Positions 24,207 to 32,368 of a stretch of DNA of 64,000 nt are shown here, in pieces (the first letter of the stretch is position 1; each line of letters opens with the position of its first letter). Under the pieces are notes generated by a model, which saw only the letters and a program-made list of their open reading frames with translations, searched no databases and was not told the DNA's origin. Origin of the DNA: Streptomyces roseolus (GTDB lineage: Bacteria > Actinomycetota > Actinomycetes > Streptomycetales > Streptomycetaceae); NCBI RefSeq assembly GCF_014649855.1, contig NZ_BMTV01000028.1, positions 51,343 through 115,342 of the forward strand, in the 5' to 3' direction. Made by a program: the position numbers and the translations under genes.

Positions 24207-26612
24207 ATGAACACGCACGCTGATCAGCAGCCTCCGACGTCCACCCCTCCCACGGTGCCCGCCGCGCTTCTCGCCGCCTCTCCCGGCTACGCCCGGCAAC
24301 AGCTGGCGCGAGCCTTCGCCACCGCCCTCGGCCACCCGGACCCCGCGACCCGGCAGCGGGCCGGGGAGCGGGCGCGCGGCTGGCGGGACGTCCTGGTGGG
24401 GACGGCCTCCGGCACGCTGCGGATCGGTTCGCGCACGCCGGTGGCCGAGCTGCCCGCCTGGGTGACGCCCGACGTCCTGCACGGCGGCTTCGCGACCGGC
24501 TCCGCGCGGGCCGGAGGACCGCTCCGGGAGTTCGAGCGGGAGGCGGCGCACCACGCCGGCGTGCCCGCCGAGCGGGCGGCGCTCTTCGCCCACCACCTCA
24601 CCGAGCCGGGCCTCGCCGACCTGTGGGAACTGCTCGACTCGGGCCGCTACGAGGTGGGCCTGCCCGAGGAGGCGGCGCTCCTGACGGTGGCCTGGCTGGT
24701 GCGGGCGGGCGAGACGGACGCGGCGGTCGAACTGGTCGATGCCCTGAGGCCGTTCGCGGACCGGCTGCGCTTCCTCCCCCGGCCGACGGAACGCCGCTCC
24801 GCGAGGCGTCAGGCACGGCGCGGAGCGGAGCGTCCCACGGGGCTGCCGATGTCGGAGGCGGGTGCGGTGCACCGCTCCACCGTCGAGCAGACGCGCGCCG
24901 CACTGGCCGCCAGGGCGCCGAAGCGGGCCGTGGAGGAACAGCGCGAGGCCCTCGGCGTCTGGCGTCCGTTCGCCGACGAACTCCTTTCCCACTGGCTGGA
25001 GTTCACGGGGCCCGAGGGGGTCGTGCGGCCGGGTGCCGCGCCGGAGGAGGCGTGGCTGACGCGGGGACGCGCCCTCCTCGACCGGTACGAACGGCTGCTC
25101 GCCGCCCATCCGCTCACCGGCCGGCACCGGAAGCCGGGAAGCAACGAGGGCATCCTGCGTGGAGCGTTGGCGGAGCTGGTGTCCGGACGCGCGCTGGACG
25201 CCCGGCGGGCCGGCCTCGTGCGGGTCGCGGTCACGGGGATGGTGCGGAAGCGGGGCCTGCCCGGCTCCGCCCGGCACACGGCGCTGCGGGAGGGACAGGC
25301 CGCGCGGGCGGCGCTCCCCGCGCACCACGCCGTGGCGCACCTGGTCGCGGAGCGGTTGGCCGGCCTGCCGCAGGAGTCCGGCCTCGTCGACGTGGCACCG
25401 TTCGTGGTGCCGGTGACGGCGGCCGAGGAGGGGCGCACCGGGCTTCCCGAGGGGGCCGACGTGCCTCCGTCGGTGCGGCGGGTGGTCGACGGGGCGCGCA
25501 GCGCGCCGCTCGGCGTGCTGGTCGCCTCCGGGATCGTCCCCTCGGCGGAGGCGATGGCCGAGCTGGTGCCCCAGCTGGTCGCCGCCGAGCGGGCCGCGGT
25601 GTACCGGGACCCCGCGCTGCGCGTCCTGATGACGGCGAACTACCGCGCCTTCCGCAACCGCCGCTCCCTCCTGCTGCTCCACCTCGCACGCCAGGTGGCG
25701 CCGGAGGAACTGCCGTGGGTACGGGCCGTGCGCGGGTACGCGGACGGCGACGCCACCACCCGCGGCTCGGCGGCCGCCGCGGCGCGCACCCTGGCGGAGA
25801 CGGCGGTGGAGCACTTCCCCGGAACCCTGCTGCCGAACCCGCTGGTGCGCGAACTCGGCGCCCTGCTGGGCGCGTCGGGGCTGGACGCGCCCCTGACGGA
25901 GGAACTGGCCGCGGACATCTTCATGGGCCGGTTCAGCGGCAAGTTCCTCGCCTCGGCGGGGATCGCCGCGGAACTCCTGGGCGGGGGTTCGCTGTACGAG
26001 CGGTACTACGGCATCGACTACGCCGGACTGAGCGCCCTGGCAGGCGCGGCAGGCGACACCGGACGCCGGGGCGCGCGGGGCGATCACCGGGACGCGCTCG
26101 CGGAGTTCGCCCGGCTGTGCCACGCCCGCGCGGGCCGGACGCCGGGGCACGACTCCGTCGCGGGGAACGGCATGGTGATCGAGCAGGCGCAGATCCTCAC
26201 GACGCACAACCTGGCCACGCTGGTGCGGAGGGTCGGGGTCGCGCCGGAACCGGGCTGGGCCGAGGCGGCACGCCGCTGCTTCGGAACGGTCTGCCGGCTC
26301 ACGGAACGCGCGGGGCGGGGCCCGTACCCGCTGACGGGTCTGAAGGACGCCGCGTACGCCTGGCGCCAGATGCTCTTCCACCTGTCGTTGTGCGAGCGGT
26401 CCGAACGGGCCGAGGTGCTGGCGTGGCTGCCGGCGGAGGCGGCACGCCGCCCGCTGGTCGCCTCCCGGCTGGCGCCCGCGCTGCTCGGCCTGCGGCACGT
26501 CGCCGAGGGCGGCCTCTTCGACGCGGACGGGACGGCCCGGTCGGGGCGGGCGCGCCGGCTGACCGGCTGGTCGGTGGCGGGGCACTGGCTGCGGCCCGCT
26601 CCCTGGAAGTGA
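24207..26612 (+). CDS. large protein of unknown function downstream of a tRNA-like RNA
   Basis: This 801-residue protein is not recognised. It is rich in Ala, Leu, Arg and Glu, without signal peptide or membrane segments, and reads as a mostly alpha-helical, possibly HEAT/ARM-like array. Conserved-looking blocks are FMGRFSGKFLASAGIAAELL (near 572-591), SLYERYYGIDYAGL (near 596) and VAGNGMVIEQAQILTTHNLATLV (near 651-673). An Arg-rich stretch at about 190-215 could contact nucleic acid. The ATG has no Shine-Dalgarno sequence and lies 3 bases after the tRNA-like fold. RNase Z-type cleavage would therefore leave a nearly leaderless mRNA. Codon use is normal for the window. The tight arrangement suggests that RNA and protein work together (inference). 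Confidence 0.8.
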   Translation: MNTHADQQPPTSTPPTVPAALLAASPGYARQQLARAFATALGHPDPATRQRAGERARGWRDVLVGTASGTLRIGSRTPVAELPAWVTPDVLHGGFATGSARAGGPLREFEREAAHHAGVPAERAALFAHHLTEPGLADLWELLDSGRYEVGLPEEAALLTVAWLVRAGETDAAVELVDALRPFADRLRFLPRPTERRSARRQARRGAERPTGLPMSEAGAVHRSTVEQTRAALAARAPKRAVEEQREALGVWRPFADELLSHWLEFTGPEGVVRPGAAPEEAWLTRGRALLDRYERLLAAHPLTGRHRKPGSNEGILRGALAELVSGRALDARRAGLVRVAVTGMVRKRGLPGSARHTALREGQAARAALPAHHAVAHLVAERLAGLPQESGLVDVAPFVVPVTAAEEGRTGLPEGADVPPSVRRVVDGARSAPLGVLVASGIVPSAEAMAELVPQLVAAERAAVYRDPALRVLMTANYRAFRNRRSLLLLHLARQVAPEELPWVRAVRGYADGDATTRGSAAAAARTLAETAVEHFPGTLLPNPLVRELGALLGASGLDAPLTEELAADIFMGRFSGKFLASAGIAAELLGGGSLYERYYGIDYAGLSALAGAAGDTGRRGARGDHRDALAEFARLCHARAGRTPGHDSVAGNGMVIEQAQILTTHNLATLVRRVGVAPEPGWAEAARRCFGTVCRLTERAGRGPYPLTGLKDAAYAWRQMLFHLSLCERSERAEVLAWLPAEAARRPLVASRLAPALLGLRHVAEGGLFDADGTARSGRARRLTGWSVAGHWLRPAPWK

Positions 26613-26668
26613 GGTGACGGCGCCCCGGCGCCCCGGTGGCGGGGGTGCCGGGGCGCCGGAGGCGGCGC

Positions 26669-27910
26669 TTACGGGACGAGACGCAGGAGGCGGTTGGGGG
26701 AGCCCGTGCCCGGGCTGGTCACCTTGCCGGGGGTGGCGCCGTTCACCAGGGCGGTGGCGACCTGGGCGGGGGTGGCGGACGGGTGGCCCGCGAGGTAGAC
26801 GGCGGCGGCTCCGGCGACGTGCGGGGTGGCCATGGAGGTGCCGGAGATGGTGTGGGTGGCGGTGTCGCCGGTGTGCCAGCCGGCCTTGATGGAGACGCCG
26901 GGGGCGAACAGGTCCAGGACGGCGCCGTAGTTGGACCAGCTCGCCTTCGCGTCCGCGCTGTCCGTGGCGCCGACGGTGAGGGCCTCGGTGACGCGGGCGG
27001 GCGAGGAGTTGCGGGCGTTGACGCCGGAGTTGCCCGCCGCGACGGCGTAGGTGACGCCGTCGGCGATGGAGCGCTTGACCGCGTTGTCGAGGGTGGTGGA
27101 GGCACCGCCGCCGAGGGAGAGGTTGGCGACGGCGGGGGCTCCGGCCGGGTGGTGGGCGGTCACCCAGTCGATGCCGGCGACCACGCCGGCGGTGGTGCCG
27201 GACCCGTTGGCGTCGAGGACGCGGACGGCGACGACCTTGGCCGCCTTCGCGACGCCGTAGGTGGAGCCGGCGAGGGTGGTGGCGACGTGGGTGCCGTGGC
27301 CGTTGCCGTCCTGGGCGACGTTGTCGCCCTCGACGGCGTCGTAGCCGTCGACCGCACGGCCGGCGAGCTCGCCGTGGCTGACGCGTACGCCGGTGTCGAT
27401 GACGTACGCGGTCACCCCGGCGCCGGCGCTGTCGGGGTAGGTGTAGGTGCCCGAGAGCGGCAGGGCCGCCTGGTCGATGCGGTCGAGGCCCCAGGGGGCG
27501 TTGCTCTGGGTGGCGTCGGCGCGGACGACGCGGTTCTGCTCGACGGTGGCCACGGCGGGGTCGGCGGCGAGCCGGCGGGCGGCCGCGGCGTCGAGGCTGA
27601 CGGTGTAGCCGTTGAGCGCGGCGCCGAAGGTCTTGCCGACCGTGCCGCCGTAACCGGCTATGAGCCCGCGCCCCTTGGCGGACCCGGCGGCGAAGCCGGC
27701 ATCAGGCTCGAGCGTGACGAGGTAGCTGCCCTCGACGGCGTCGGGGGAGCCCGCGGCGACGACGACGCCCTCGGGAGCCGGCGCCGAGGCGGCCTGCGCG
27801 GGGGCCACGGCGAGGCCGGTGACGAGCGCGGCGACGACGACGGCGGAGGCCGCGGTGGTGGTGGCGGCGATCAGGTTCCGGCGCGAGGTGCGGTGCGTGG
27901 GGAGTGCCAT
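26669..27910 (-). CDS. secreted subtilisin-like serine protease (S8)
   Basis: This 413-residue pre-pro-protease has a Tat-like signal peptide (TSRRNLIAATTTAASAVVV, cleavage after APAQA near 40). An inhibitor-I9 propeptide follows (about 55-130, GSYLVTLEPDAG to VATVEQNRVVRA), then the S8 domain. The catalytic triad is Asp in YVIDTGV (near 171), His in NGHGTHVA (near 205) and Ser in GTSMATPHVAG (near 358); the oxyanion Asn is in AAGNSG. It resembles aqualysin/proteinase K-type enzymes. The ATG at 27910 has GAGGAGG 11 bases upstream. It is convergent with the 801-residue protein gene. Confidence 0.93.
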   Translation of the reverse strand: MALPTHRTSRRNLIAATTTAASAVVVAALVTGLAVAPAQAASAPAPEGVVVAAGSPDAVEGSYLVTLEPDAGFAAGSAKGRGLIAGYGGTVGKTFGAALNGYTVSLDAAAARRLAADPAVATVEQNRVVRADATQSNAPWGLDRIDQAALPLSGTYTYPDSAGAGVTAYVIDTGVRVSHGELAGRAVDGYDAVEGDNVAQDGNGHGTHVATTLAGSTYGVAKAAKVVAVRVLDANGSGTTAGVVAGIDWVTAHHPAGAPAVANLSLGGGASTTLDNAVKRSIADGVTYAVAAGNSGVNARNSSPARVTEALTVGATDSADAKASWSNYGAVLDLFAPGVSIKAGWHTGDTATHTISGTSMATPHVAGAAAVYLAGHPSATPAQVATALVNGATPGKVTSPGTGSPNRLLRLVP

Positions 27911-28367
27911 GGTGAGGGGTTCCTCCTCTTGGCGGCGCGCCCTGGTTCGGGGCGGGCACGGTGCGTGGGGGTGGGCCGCGTGCGGTCGCACGCTCGCCGG
28001 AAGGAGGCGTCCCTCCGACCGGCGTGGGCAGAATCCTGTTCCTCACCGCCCGGGAGGATCAAGGAAGTTGACGCCTTGTCATGGATCCGACACGTGGCTG
28101 ACACAAGGACTCCCCCGATCCCCGGCCGAACCCCCGCGAACCACCCCTCCCTCCCCCACCGTCACGTTCCGGCCGCCACCCACGAGGACCGGCCAGGGAA
28201 GGAGGAGACGGCGGGGCAGGTGGGGGGGGTGCGGGCAGGTGGAAGTGCGGACGGGACGGTGTGGGGGCAGGACGGGCGCGCCCCGGGACGCGGTGGCGAA
28301 CGAGGCCGCCGACGACCGACCGGGGCCGGGAGAGCGGCAGGCCAGGTCGCTCCGTCATCATCGGGGC
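27911..28367. other. 457-bp divergent intergenic region
   Basis: This region lies between the minus-strand protease gene and the plus-strand gene at 28368. On the minus strand TTGATC (about 28060) followed after 18 bp by CAGGAT is a possible protease promoter. An AT-richer patch runs from about 28025 to 28110. No supported gene is present. Confidence 0.35.
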
Positions 28368-29054
28368 ATGCGAAGGAACACCGGTCCGAACCCCTCCGAG
28401 GACGCCCACGGGACCGTCTCCCAGGACTCCCCCACGGACTCCCCCGTCGACCCTCCCGCGGCCGCCGCCGCTCCCGCCCTCTCCCCCTACCAGGAGGGGC
28501 TGCGCCGGCGCCTCCTGGCCGCGCCGGTCGTCCCGGCGCCCGCGCCGTGGCGGAACGTCTTCGGCGGACCGGCGGCCGTCGGCGGGCTCACCGGCGTCGG
28601 CTTCGGCGTGGACCCCGCCACCGGCCACGACCTGGTGATGGTCGTCTCGACCCAGGGCCACGGCGTCTTCGACGCGGTGACGGGCGAGCGGATCGCGCGG
28701 GACCGGGACCCGGAGGACGACGGGCCGGACGGCACGCCCGACCTGTCGTGCCCCTGGATCGGTCCGCTCGCCGGCGGCCGGGTGCGGGTCGCGGGGCTGT
28801 TCGGCGGCGGGCTGAACAGCACGAGCGGCGACGGCTGGTCGGTGGACGTCGAGGCTCCCGACTGGCCGCACCACCGGATCCTGCTCTCGGACAACGGCGG
28901 CGGCTGGCACCGTCCGCCCCATACGGAGGGCTGGTGGCACGTCTTCCACTCCACGTGGTCGACGCTGCGCGCCGCCGGCTTCTCCCCGTCCGGGCAGACC
29001 CTCGCCGTCGCCACGTCCAGCGATCTGACGCTGTGGACGCGCCGCCCGGCGTGA
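28368..29054 (+). CDS. protein of unknown function
   Basis: This 228-residue protein is not assigned to a family. The first 45 residues are Pro/Ala/Ser-rich and probably disordered. The rest looks beta-rich, with Gly-Trp patterns (GLTGVGFGVDPATGHDLVMVVSTQGHGVFDA, SDNGGGWHRPPHTEGWWHVFHSTWSTL). It ends in a WD40-repeat-like strand (AAGFSPSGQTLAVATSSDLTLW). No signal peptide or membrane segment is seen. ATG 28368 is chosen because codon bias begins there; the ribosome-binding site is weak. It is convergent with the RidA gene 7 bases away. Confidence 0.7.
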   Translation: MRRNTGPNPSEDAHGTVSQDSPTDSPVDPPAAAAAPALSPYQEGLRRRLLAAPVVPAPAPWRNVFGGPAAVGGLTGVGFGVDPATGHDLVMVVSTQGHGVFDAVTGERIARDRDPEDDGPDGTPDLSCPWIGPLAGGRVRVAGLFGGGLNSTSGDGWSVDVEAPDWPHHRILLSDNGGGWHRPPHTEGWWHVFHSTWSTLRAAGFSPSGQTLAVATSSDLTLWTRRPA

Positions 29055-29061
29055 GGGGCGG

Positions 29062-29472
29062 TCAGGCGTCGAGCACGGCGGCGACGGCCTCGATCTCGAC
29101 GAGCTGGTCGTGGTACCCCAGCACGGTGACGCCCATCAGGGTGCTGGGCACGTCGTGGTCGCCGAAGGCGTCCCGTACGACCTCCCAGGCCGCGACCAGG
29201 TCCTTCTGACGGGTCGTGGCGACGAGCACCCGGGTGCTGATGACGTCCTCGATGCCGGCGCCGGCGTCCTTCAGGGCCGTCCGCAGGTTCGCGACACAGG
29301 CGGCGGCCTGCCCGCGGACGTCCCCGACGGCGACGGTGGCGCCGTCGGCGTCGAGCGGACAGGCACCGGCGAGGAAGATCAGCCGGGCCTCGGCGGGCGC
29401 GGTGGCCGCGTACGCGTACTCGGCGACGTCGGACAGGGAAGCGGAACGGATGAGCTGGACGGCCCGGGGCAC
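29062..29472 (-). CDS. RidA (YjgF/YER057c/UK114) family protein
   Basis: This 136-residue protein has the RidA chorismate-mutase-like fold. Characteristic segments are LIFLAGACPLDADG, GQAAACVANLRTALKDAGAGIEDVISTRVLVAT and the C-terminal VLGYHDQLVEIEAVAAVL. RidA proteins hydrolyse reactive imines/enamines made by PLP enzymes. The canonical substrate-binding Arg (near 100-105 in RidA) falls at STRVLVA. It starts at GTG 29472 behind GAGAGG. It may be cotranscribed with nothing, as the upstream MFS gene lies downstream on the same strand of another unit. Confidence 0.87.
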   Translation of the reverse strand: MPRAVQLIRSASLSDVAEYAYAATAPAEARLIFLAGACPLDADGATVAVGDVRGQAAACVANLRTALKDAGAGIEDVISTRVLVATTRQKDLVAAWEVVRDAFGDHDVPSTLMGVTVLGYHDQLVEIEAVAAVLDA

Positions 29473-29548
29473 GGGGGTTCCTCTCGGCGACTGCGGCGAA
29501 TCCGGGCCACTCTCCCAGGCCCCGCCCGCCGGATCGACCGGATTTCCC

Positions 29549-31045
29549 TCACCCCGTGGGGGTGGGCCAGTGGCGGTGCAGGGCGTCGATGCGGAAGGCG
29601 TGGACGTGCACCCGCACGGGTCCTCCGTCGCGCGCGTCGGCCATGTGGGGGTGACCGGCGGGGAGCTCGGGATGGGCGTGGGCGAGTTCCTCGGGGTCCC
29701 GGCGCGGCCAGAGGCGGGCGGCCGCGAGCGCGGCGGCCAGGGCGACGACGCCGAGGGCGGCGGCCGAGGCGGCGGGTCCCGCGCGGGAGGCGAGCCAGCC
29801 GGCCAGCGGATAGGTGAGCAGCCAGCAGCCGTGCGAGAGGGAGAAGTGGGCGGCGAAGAGCCCGGGCAGGTCGGCAGCGGCGGCGGACCGGCGCAGCAGC
29901 CGCCCGCCGGGGGTGAGGACGGCGGAGGTGGCGGCGCCCAGGCAGAGCCAGAGGGTCAGCAGCGCGGGCCAGGCGGCCGTCGGGTGGGCGCCGGCCCAGC
30001 CGGAGGCGAGTCCGGCGGTCAGCAGGCCGAGGGCGGCGGCGAGGGTGCCGGCGGCGGGGAGCATCAGGGCGCGGTCGCCGGTGCGCCCGAGGACGCGCGG
30101 GAGGAGCAGCGCGACGGTCATCGACCCGGCGCCGTACGCGGCGAGGGCGAGCGACACGTCTCCGGCCGGGCGCCCGAGGCCGTCCCGGACGAGGACGACC
30201 GTGTCGACGAGCACCAGCCCCCCGGCGGCTGCGACCGCCAGGTCGAGCGCGAGCAGGGCCCTCAGCCGGGGGGTCGCGAGGAAGACCCGGACGCCGAGGA
30301 CCCGGGCGGACGCCGGACCGCGCGGCCGGCGGTGAACGGGGCCGCGGTGGTGGGCGTGGGCATGGCCGAGGCCGAGGTCGCGGTCATGGCCGAGGTCGTT
30401 GTCACGGTCCCCGCCGAGGTCGCGGTCGCGGTCGTGGTCGCGGTCGCGGTCGTGGTCGCGGTCGCGGTCGGGATCGTCCGCGGGGAGTCGCAGGGGCAGG
30501 ACGAGGAGGGCGGAGAGGAGGAACCCGGCGGCGGTGCCGGCGAACAGCCACCCGTACGGCACGAGCGTGAGGAGGGCGGCGGCGAGGACCGGGCTGACGA
30601 GGCTCTCCAGGTCGTAGGCGAGCCGCGAGAGGGTGAGGGCCCGGGTGTAGTCGCCCTCCTGGGGCAGGACGCGCGGGATCGTGGCCTGGAAGGCGGGGGT
30701 GAAGACCGCGGAGGCGGCCTGGAGCAGCAGCACGAGCGCGTACACCTGCCAGACCCGGTCCACGAACGGCAGGACCAGCGCGGCGAGCAGCCGTACGAGG
30801 TCGGCCCCGACGAGCAGCGTCCGGCGCGGCATCCGGCGGGCCAGGACGCCGGCGAGCGGTGCCAGACCGACGTACGCCGTCATCTTGAGCGCGAGCGCGG
30901 TGCCGAGCACGGCGGCGGCCTGTCCCCCGGCGAGGTCGTACGCGAGGAGCGCGAGCGCGACGGTGGCGAGCCCGGTGCCGGTGAGGGCCACGGTCTGGGC
31001 GAGGAAGAGGTGCCGGTAGGTGCGGTCGCGCAGGACGGACAGCAT
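29549..31045 (-). CDS. MFS transporter with His/Asp-rich loop, probable metal efflux
   Basis: This 498-residue MFS protein has about 12 helices. Between helices 6 and 7 is a 55-residue cytoplasmic loop of repeated Asp-Arg-Asp-His units ending in HAHAHH. The C-terminal tail has another His-rich run (AHAHPELPAGHPHMADA, then HVHAF and HRHW). NreB-type nickel exporters share MFS topology plus His-rich tails, so nickel, cobalt or zinc efflux is likely (inference). The ArsR-type regulator gene lies immediately upstream on the same strand, with a 109-bp gap holding a candidate operator. The start ATG at 31045 has GAGGG 7 bases upstream. The loop DNA is a degenerate GGTCGC/GTGGTC repeat. Confidence 0.87.
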   Translation of the reverse strand: MLSVLRDRTYRHLFLAQTVALTGTGLATVALALLAYDLAGGQAAAVLGTALALKMTAYVGLAPLAGVLARRMPRRTLLVGADLVRLLAALVLPFVDRVWQVYALVLLLQAASAVFTPAFQATIPRVLPQEGDYTRALTLSRLAYDLESLVSPVLAAALLTLVPYGWLFAGTAAGFLLSALLVLPLRLPADDPDRDRDHDRDRDHDRDRDLGGDRDNDLGHDRDLGLGHAHAHHRGPVHRRPRGPASARVLGVRVFLATPRLRALLALDLAVAAAGGLVLVDTVVLVRDGLGRPAGDVSLALAAYGAGSMTVALLLPRVLGRTGDRALMLPAAGTLAAALGLLTAGLASGWAGAHPTAAWPALLTLWLCLGAATSAVLTPGGRLLRRSAAAADLPGLFAAHFSLSHGCWLLTYPLAGWLASRAGPAASAAALGVVALAAALAAARLWPRRDPEELAHAHPELPAGHPHMADARDGGPVRVHVHAFRIDALHRHWPTPTG

Positions 31046-31099
31046 GGGGTCGCCCTCGTTCGGCAGCGGGTGCGGTCCTCTTCACGGTAGCCGACACGT

Positions 31100-31124
31100 G
31101 CATGAGTGCGCACATGTATGAGTG
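31100..31124 (-). promoter_or_regulatory. candidate ArsR-family operator
   Basis: Between the ArsR-type gene and the MFS gene lies an AT-richer element with the palindromic core GTGCGCAC flanked by CATGA and ATGTATGA. It also contains a direct repeat of YATGAGTG. Position and symmetry suit a metal-responsive repressor controlling the MFS gene. The exact half-sites are uncertain. Confidence 0.4.
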
Positions 31125-31154
31125 AAGGGGGCGACGCGGGACGGGCCCTTGCGT

Positions 31155-31604
31155 TCAGTCGTGCCAGGGCTCGCCCGTCACCACGTGATCGGCCCGGTTC
31201 AGCGCCTCGGTCACCAGCCGCTTCAGGTGCCCGTCCGGCAGCGCGTACACCACCCGCCGCCCGTCCTTCCGGGCCTGCACCAGCCCGCCCAGCCGCAGCT
31301 TCGCGAGGTGCTGGCTGACCGCGGGCCGCGCCGCCCCGCACGCCTCGGTCAGCGCGGTGACGTCGGCCTCCCCGCGCGTCAGCACCCACAGCAGTTGCAG
31401 CCGCGTCGGGTCGCTGAGCAGCCCGAAGACCTCCGCGGCCGCCGCGAGCTCCGTCGCCCCCGGGGCCCGTCGATGGACGGGGGACACGGTCCGCTCGCGT
31501 TCTTCCCGCACCTCGCGCACCTCACCCGTTTCGCGTACTGCACCCGCTTCACGGGCCTCACGCGCTTCACGCGCGGCCTGTGCTTCACGGAGTGGATCCA
31601 CCAT
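31155..31604 (-). CDS. ArsR/SmtB-family metal-responsive regulator
   Basis: This 149-residue winged-helix protein has a recognition region EACGAARPAVSQHLAKLRLGGLV (near 87-109) and the beta-hairpin wing ARKDGRRVVYALPDG. In the last helix, DGHLKRLVTEALNRADH places Asp, His and His at offsets 0, 2 and 16. These are three of the four ligands of the nickel/cobalt sensor NmtR; the fourth (offset 13) is Arg. An N-terminal extension of about 35 residues is a repetitive Arg-Glu-rich helix (REAREAREAG). ATG 31604 is chosen, although its ribosome-binding site is weak. The neighbouring MFS exporter is its likely target. Confidence 0.88.
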   Translation of the reverse strand: MVDPLREAQAAREAREAREAGAVRETGEVREVREERERTVSPVHRRAPGATELAAAAEVFGLLSDPTRLQLLWVLTRGEADVTALTEACGAARPAVSQHLAKLRLGGLVQARKDGRRVVYALPDGHLKRLVTEALNRADHVVTGEPWHD

Positions 31605-31746
31605 GCGCCCATCGTAGGGAGCGGGGAGCACGGCGGGGCCTCCCGGGACGGATGACCGATCCGTGGACCGTCGTGCACGCGGACGGACTCCCGGGTGAGG
31701 ATGCTGCGGACGGCCGGGACGTGGCCGGGAGCGAGGAGAGACGACG

Positions 31747-32148
31747 ATGACCATCGAGTGGCGCTACACCATCCACCCCGGCCTCGGTGTGCTCTCCCTG
31801 GCCGGCTTCCTGGGCCAGGAGGCCGTGGGACGGTTCCAGGGAGCCGTCGGCTGGGCGCTCGCCCGGGGCACCGGGCCCGTCGTGCTGGACCTGACGGGGT
31901 TGCGCGGATGGTCCGACGGAGGCCGCCTCGCCGTGTCGGAGGCCGCGCTCCGGCTCGCCGCGGAGGGCCGGGGGCTCGAACTCGCGGCCGTGCCGCGGAG
32001 CGGGGCGTCCGTGGCCGGCGACGACTTCGGGGACGGCGAGGTCGTCGTCACGGTCCACGGCGACCTCGCCGCCGCGCTCTCCGCCCACCGGGACCGGGGC
32101 GTCGAGGAACGCGAATGGCGGAGCGACGCCTGGCCGGAAGGCGACTGA
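31747..32148 (+). CDS. STAS-domain protein (anti-sigma factor antagonist type)
   Basis: This 133-residue protein has a STAS fold: beta strand/helix YTIHPGLGVLSLAGFLGQEAVGRFQGAVGWAL, then GPVVLDLTGLRGWSDGGRLAVSEAALRLA (near 45-75). In antagonists a phosphorylatable Ser/Thr follows the central strand. Here Ser61 of GWSDGG is the candidate. Partners would be an anti-sigma factor kinase, but none is adjacent. The start ATG has GGAG 9 bases upstream and is divergent from the ArsR gene. Confidence 0.78.
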   Translation: MTIEWRYTIHPGLGVLSLAGFLGQEAVGRFQGAVGWALARGTGPVVLDLTGLRGWSDGGRLAVSEAALRLAAEGRGLELAAVPRSGASVAGDDFGDGEVVVTVHGDLAAALSAHRDRGVEEREWRSDAWPEGD

Positions 32149-32274
32149 GACCGGTACGGGCGTGTCCGCTGTACGGCCCCGGCCGCCCTGGCCACGGCCG
32201 TCCGGAGTCCGGCCGGTCCGGCCCCCGGCCACCCCGGCCCCGGTCGTGACCACCTCGGACCCCGACCGCCCCGG

Positions 32275-32310
32275 CCCCCGTCCCGCTCGCAGCCCCCGTC
32301 CCGCTCGCAG
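32275..32310. repeat. 18-bp exact direct repeat
   Basis: Two abutting identical 18-bp copies (32275-32292 and 32293-32310), with a third degenerate copy following, lie in the non-coding, C-rich gap between the STAS gene and the convergent Eis-like gene. This is probably a small expansion without function. Confidence 0.6.
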
Positions 32311-32368
32311 CCCCGGTCCCGCCGCCGGGCCCGGAGTCCCTTCCGCCCCGGCCCCGCCGCCTCCGCGC

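Noticed and set aside
24623..26617. A 664-codon open frame inside the 801-residue protein gene
   Set aside because: It is Arg/Gly/Ala-rich with the composition of a frame-shifted GC-rich gene; the other frame has the normal codon bias.
30402..31115. Open frame across the repetitive region of the MFS gene
   Set aside because: The composition is a typical shadow, and the MFS frame has clear helices and motifs.
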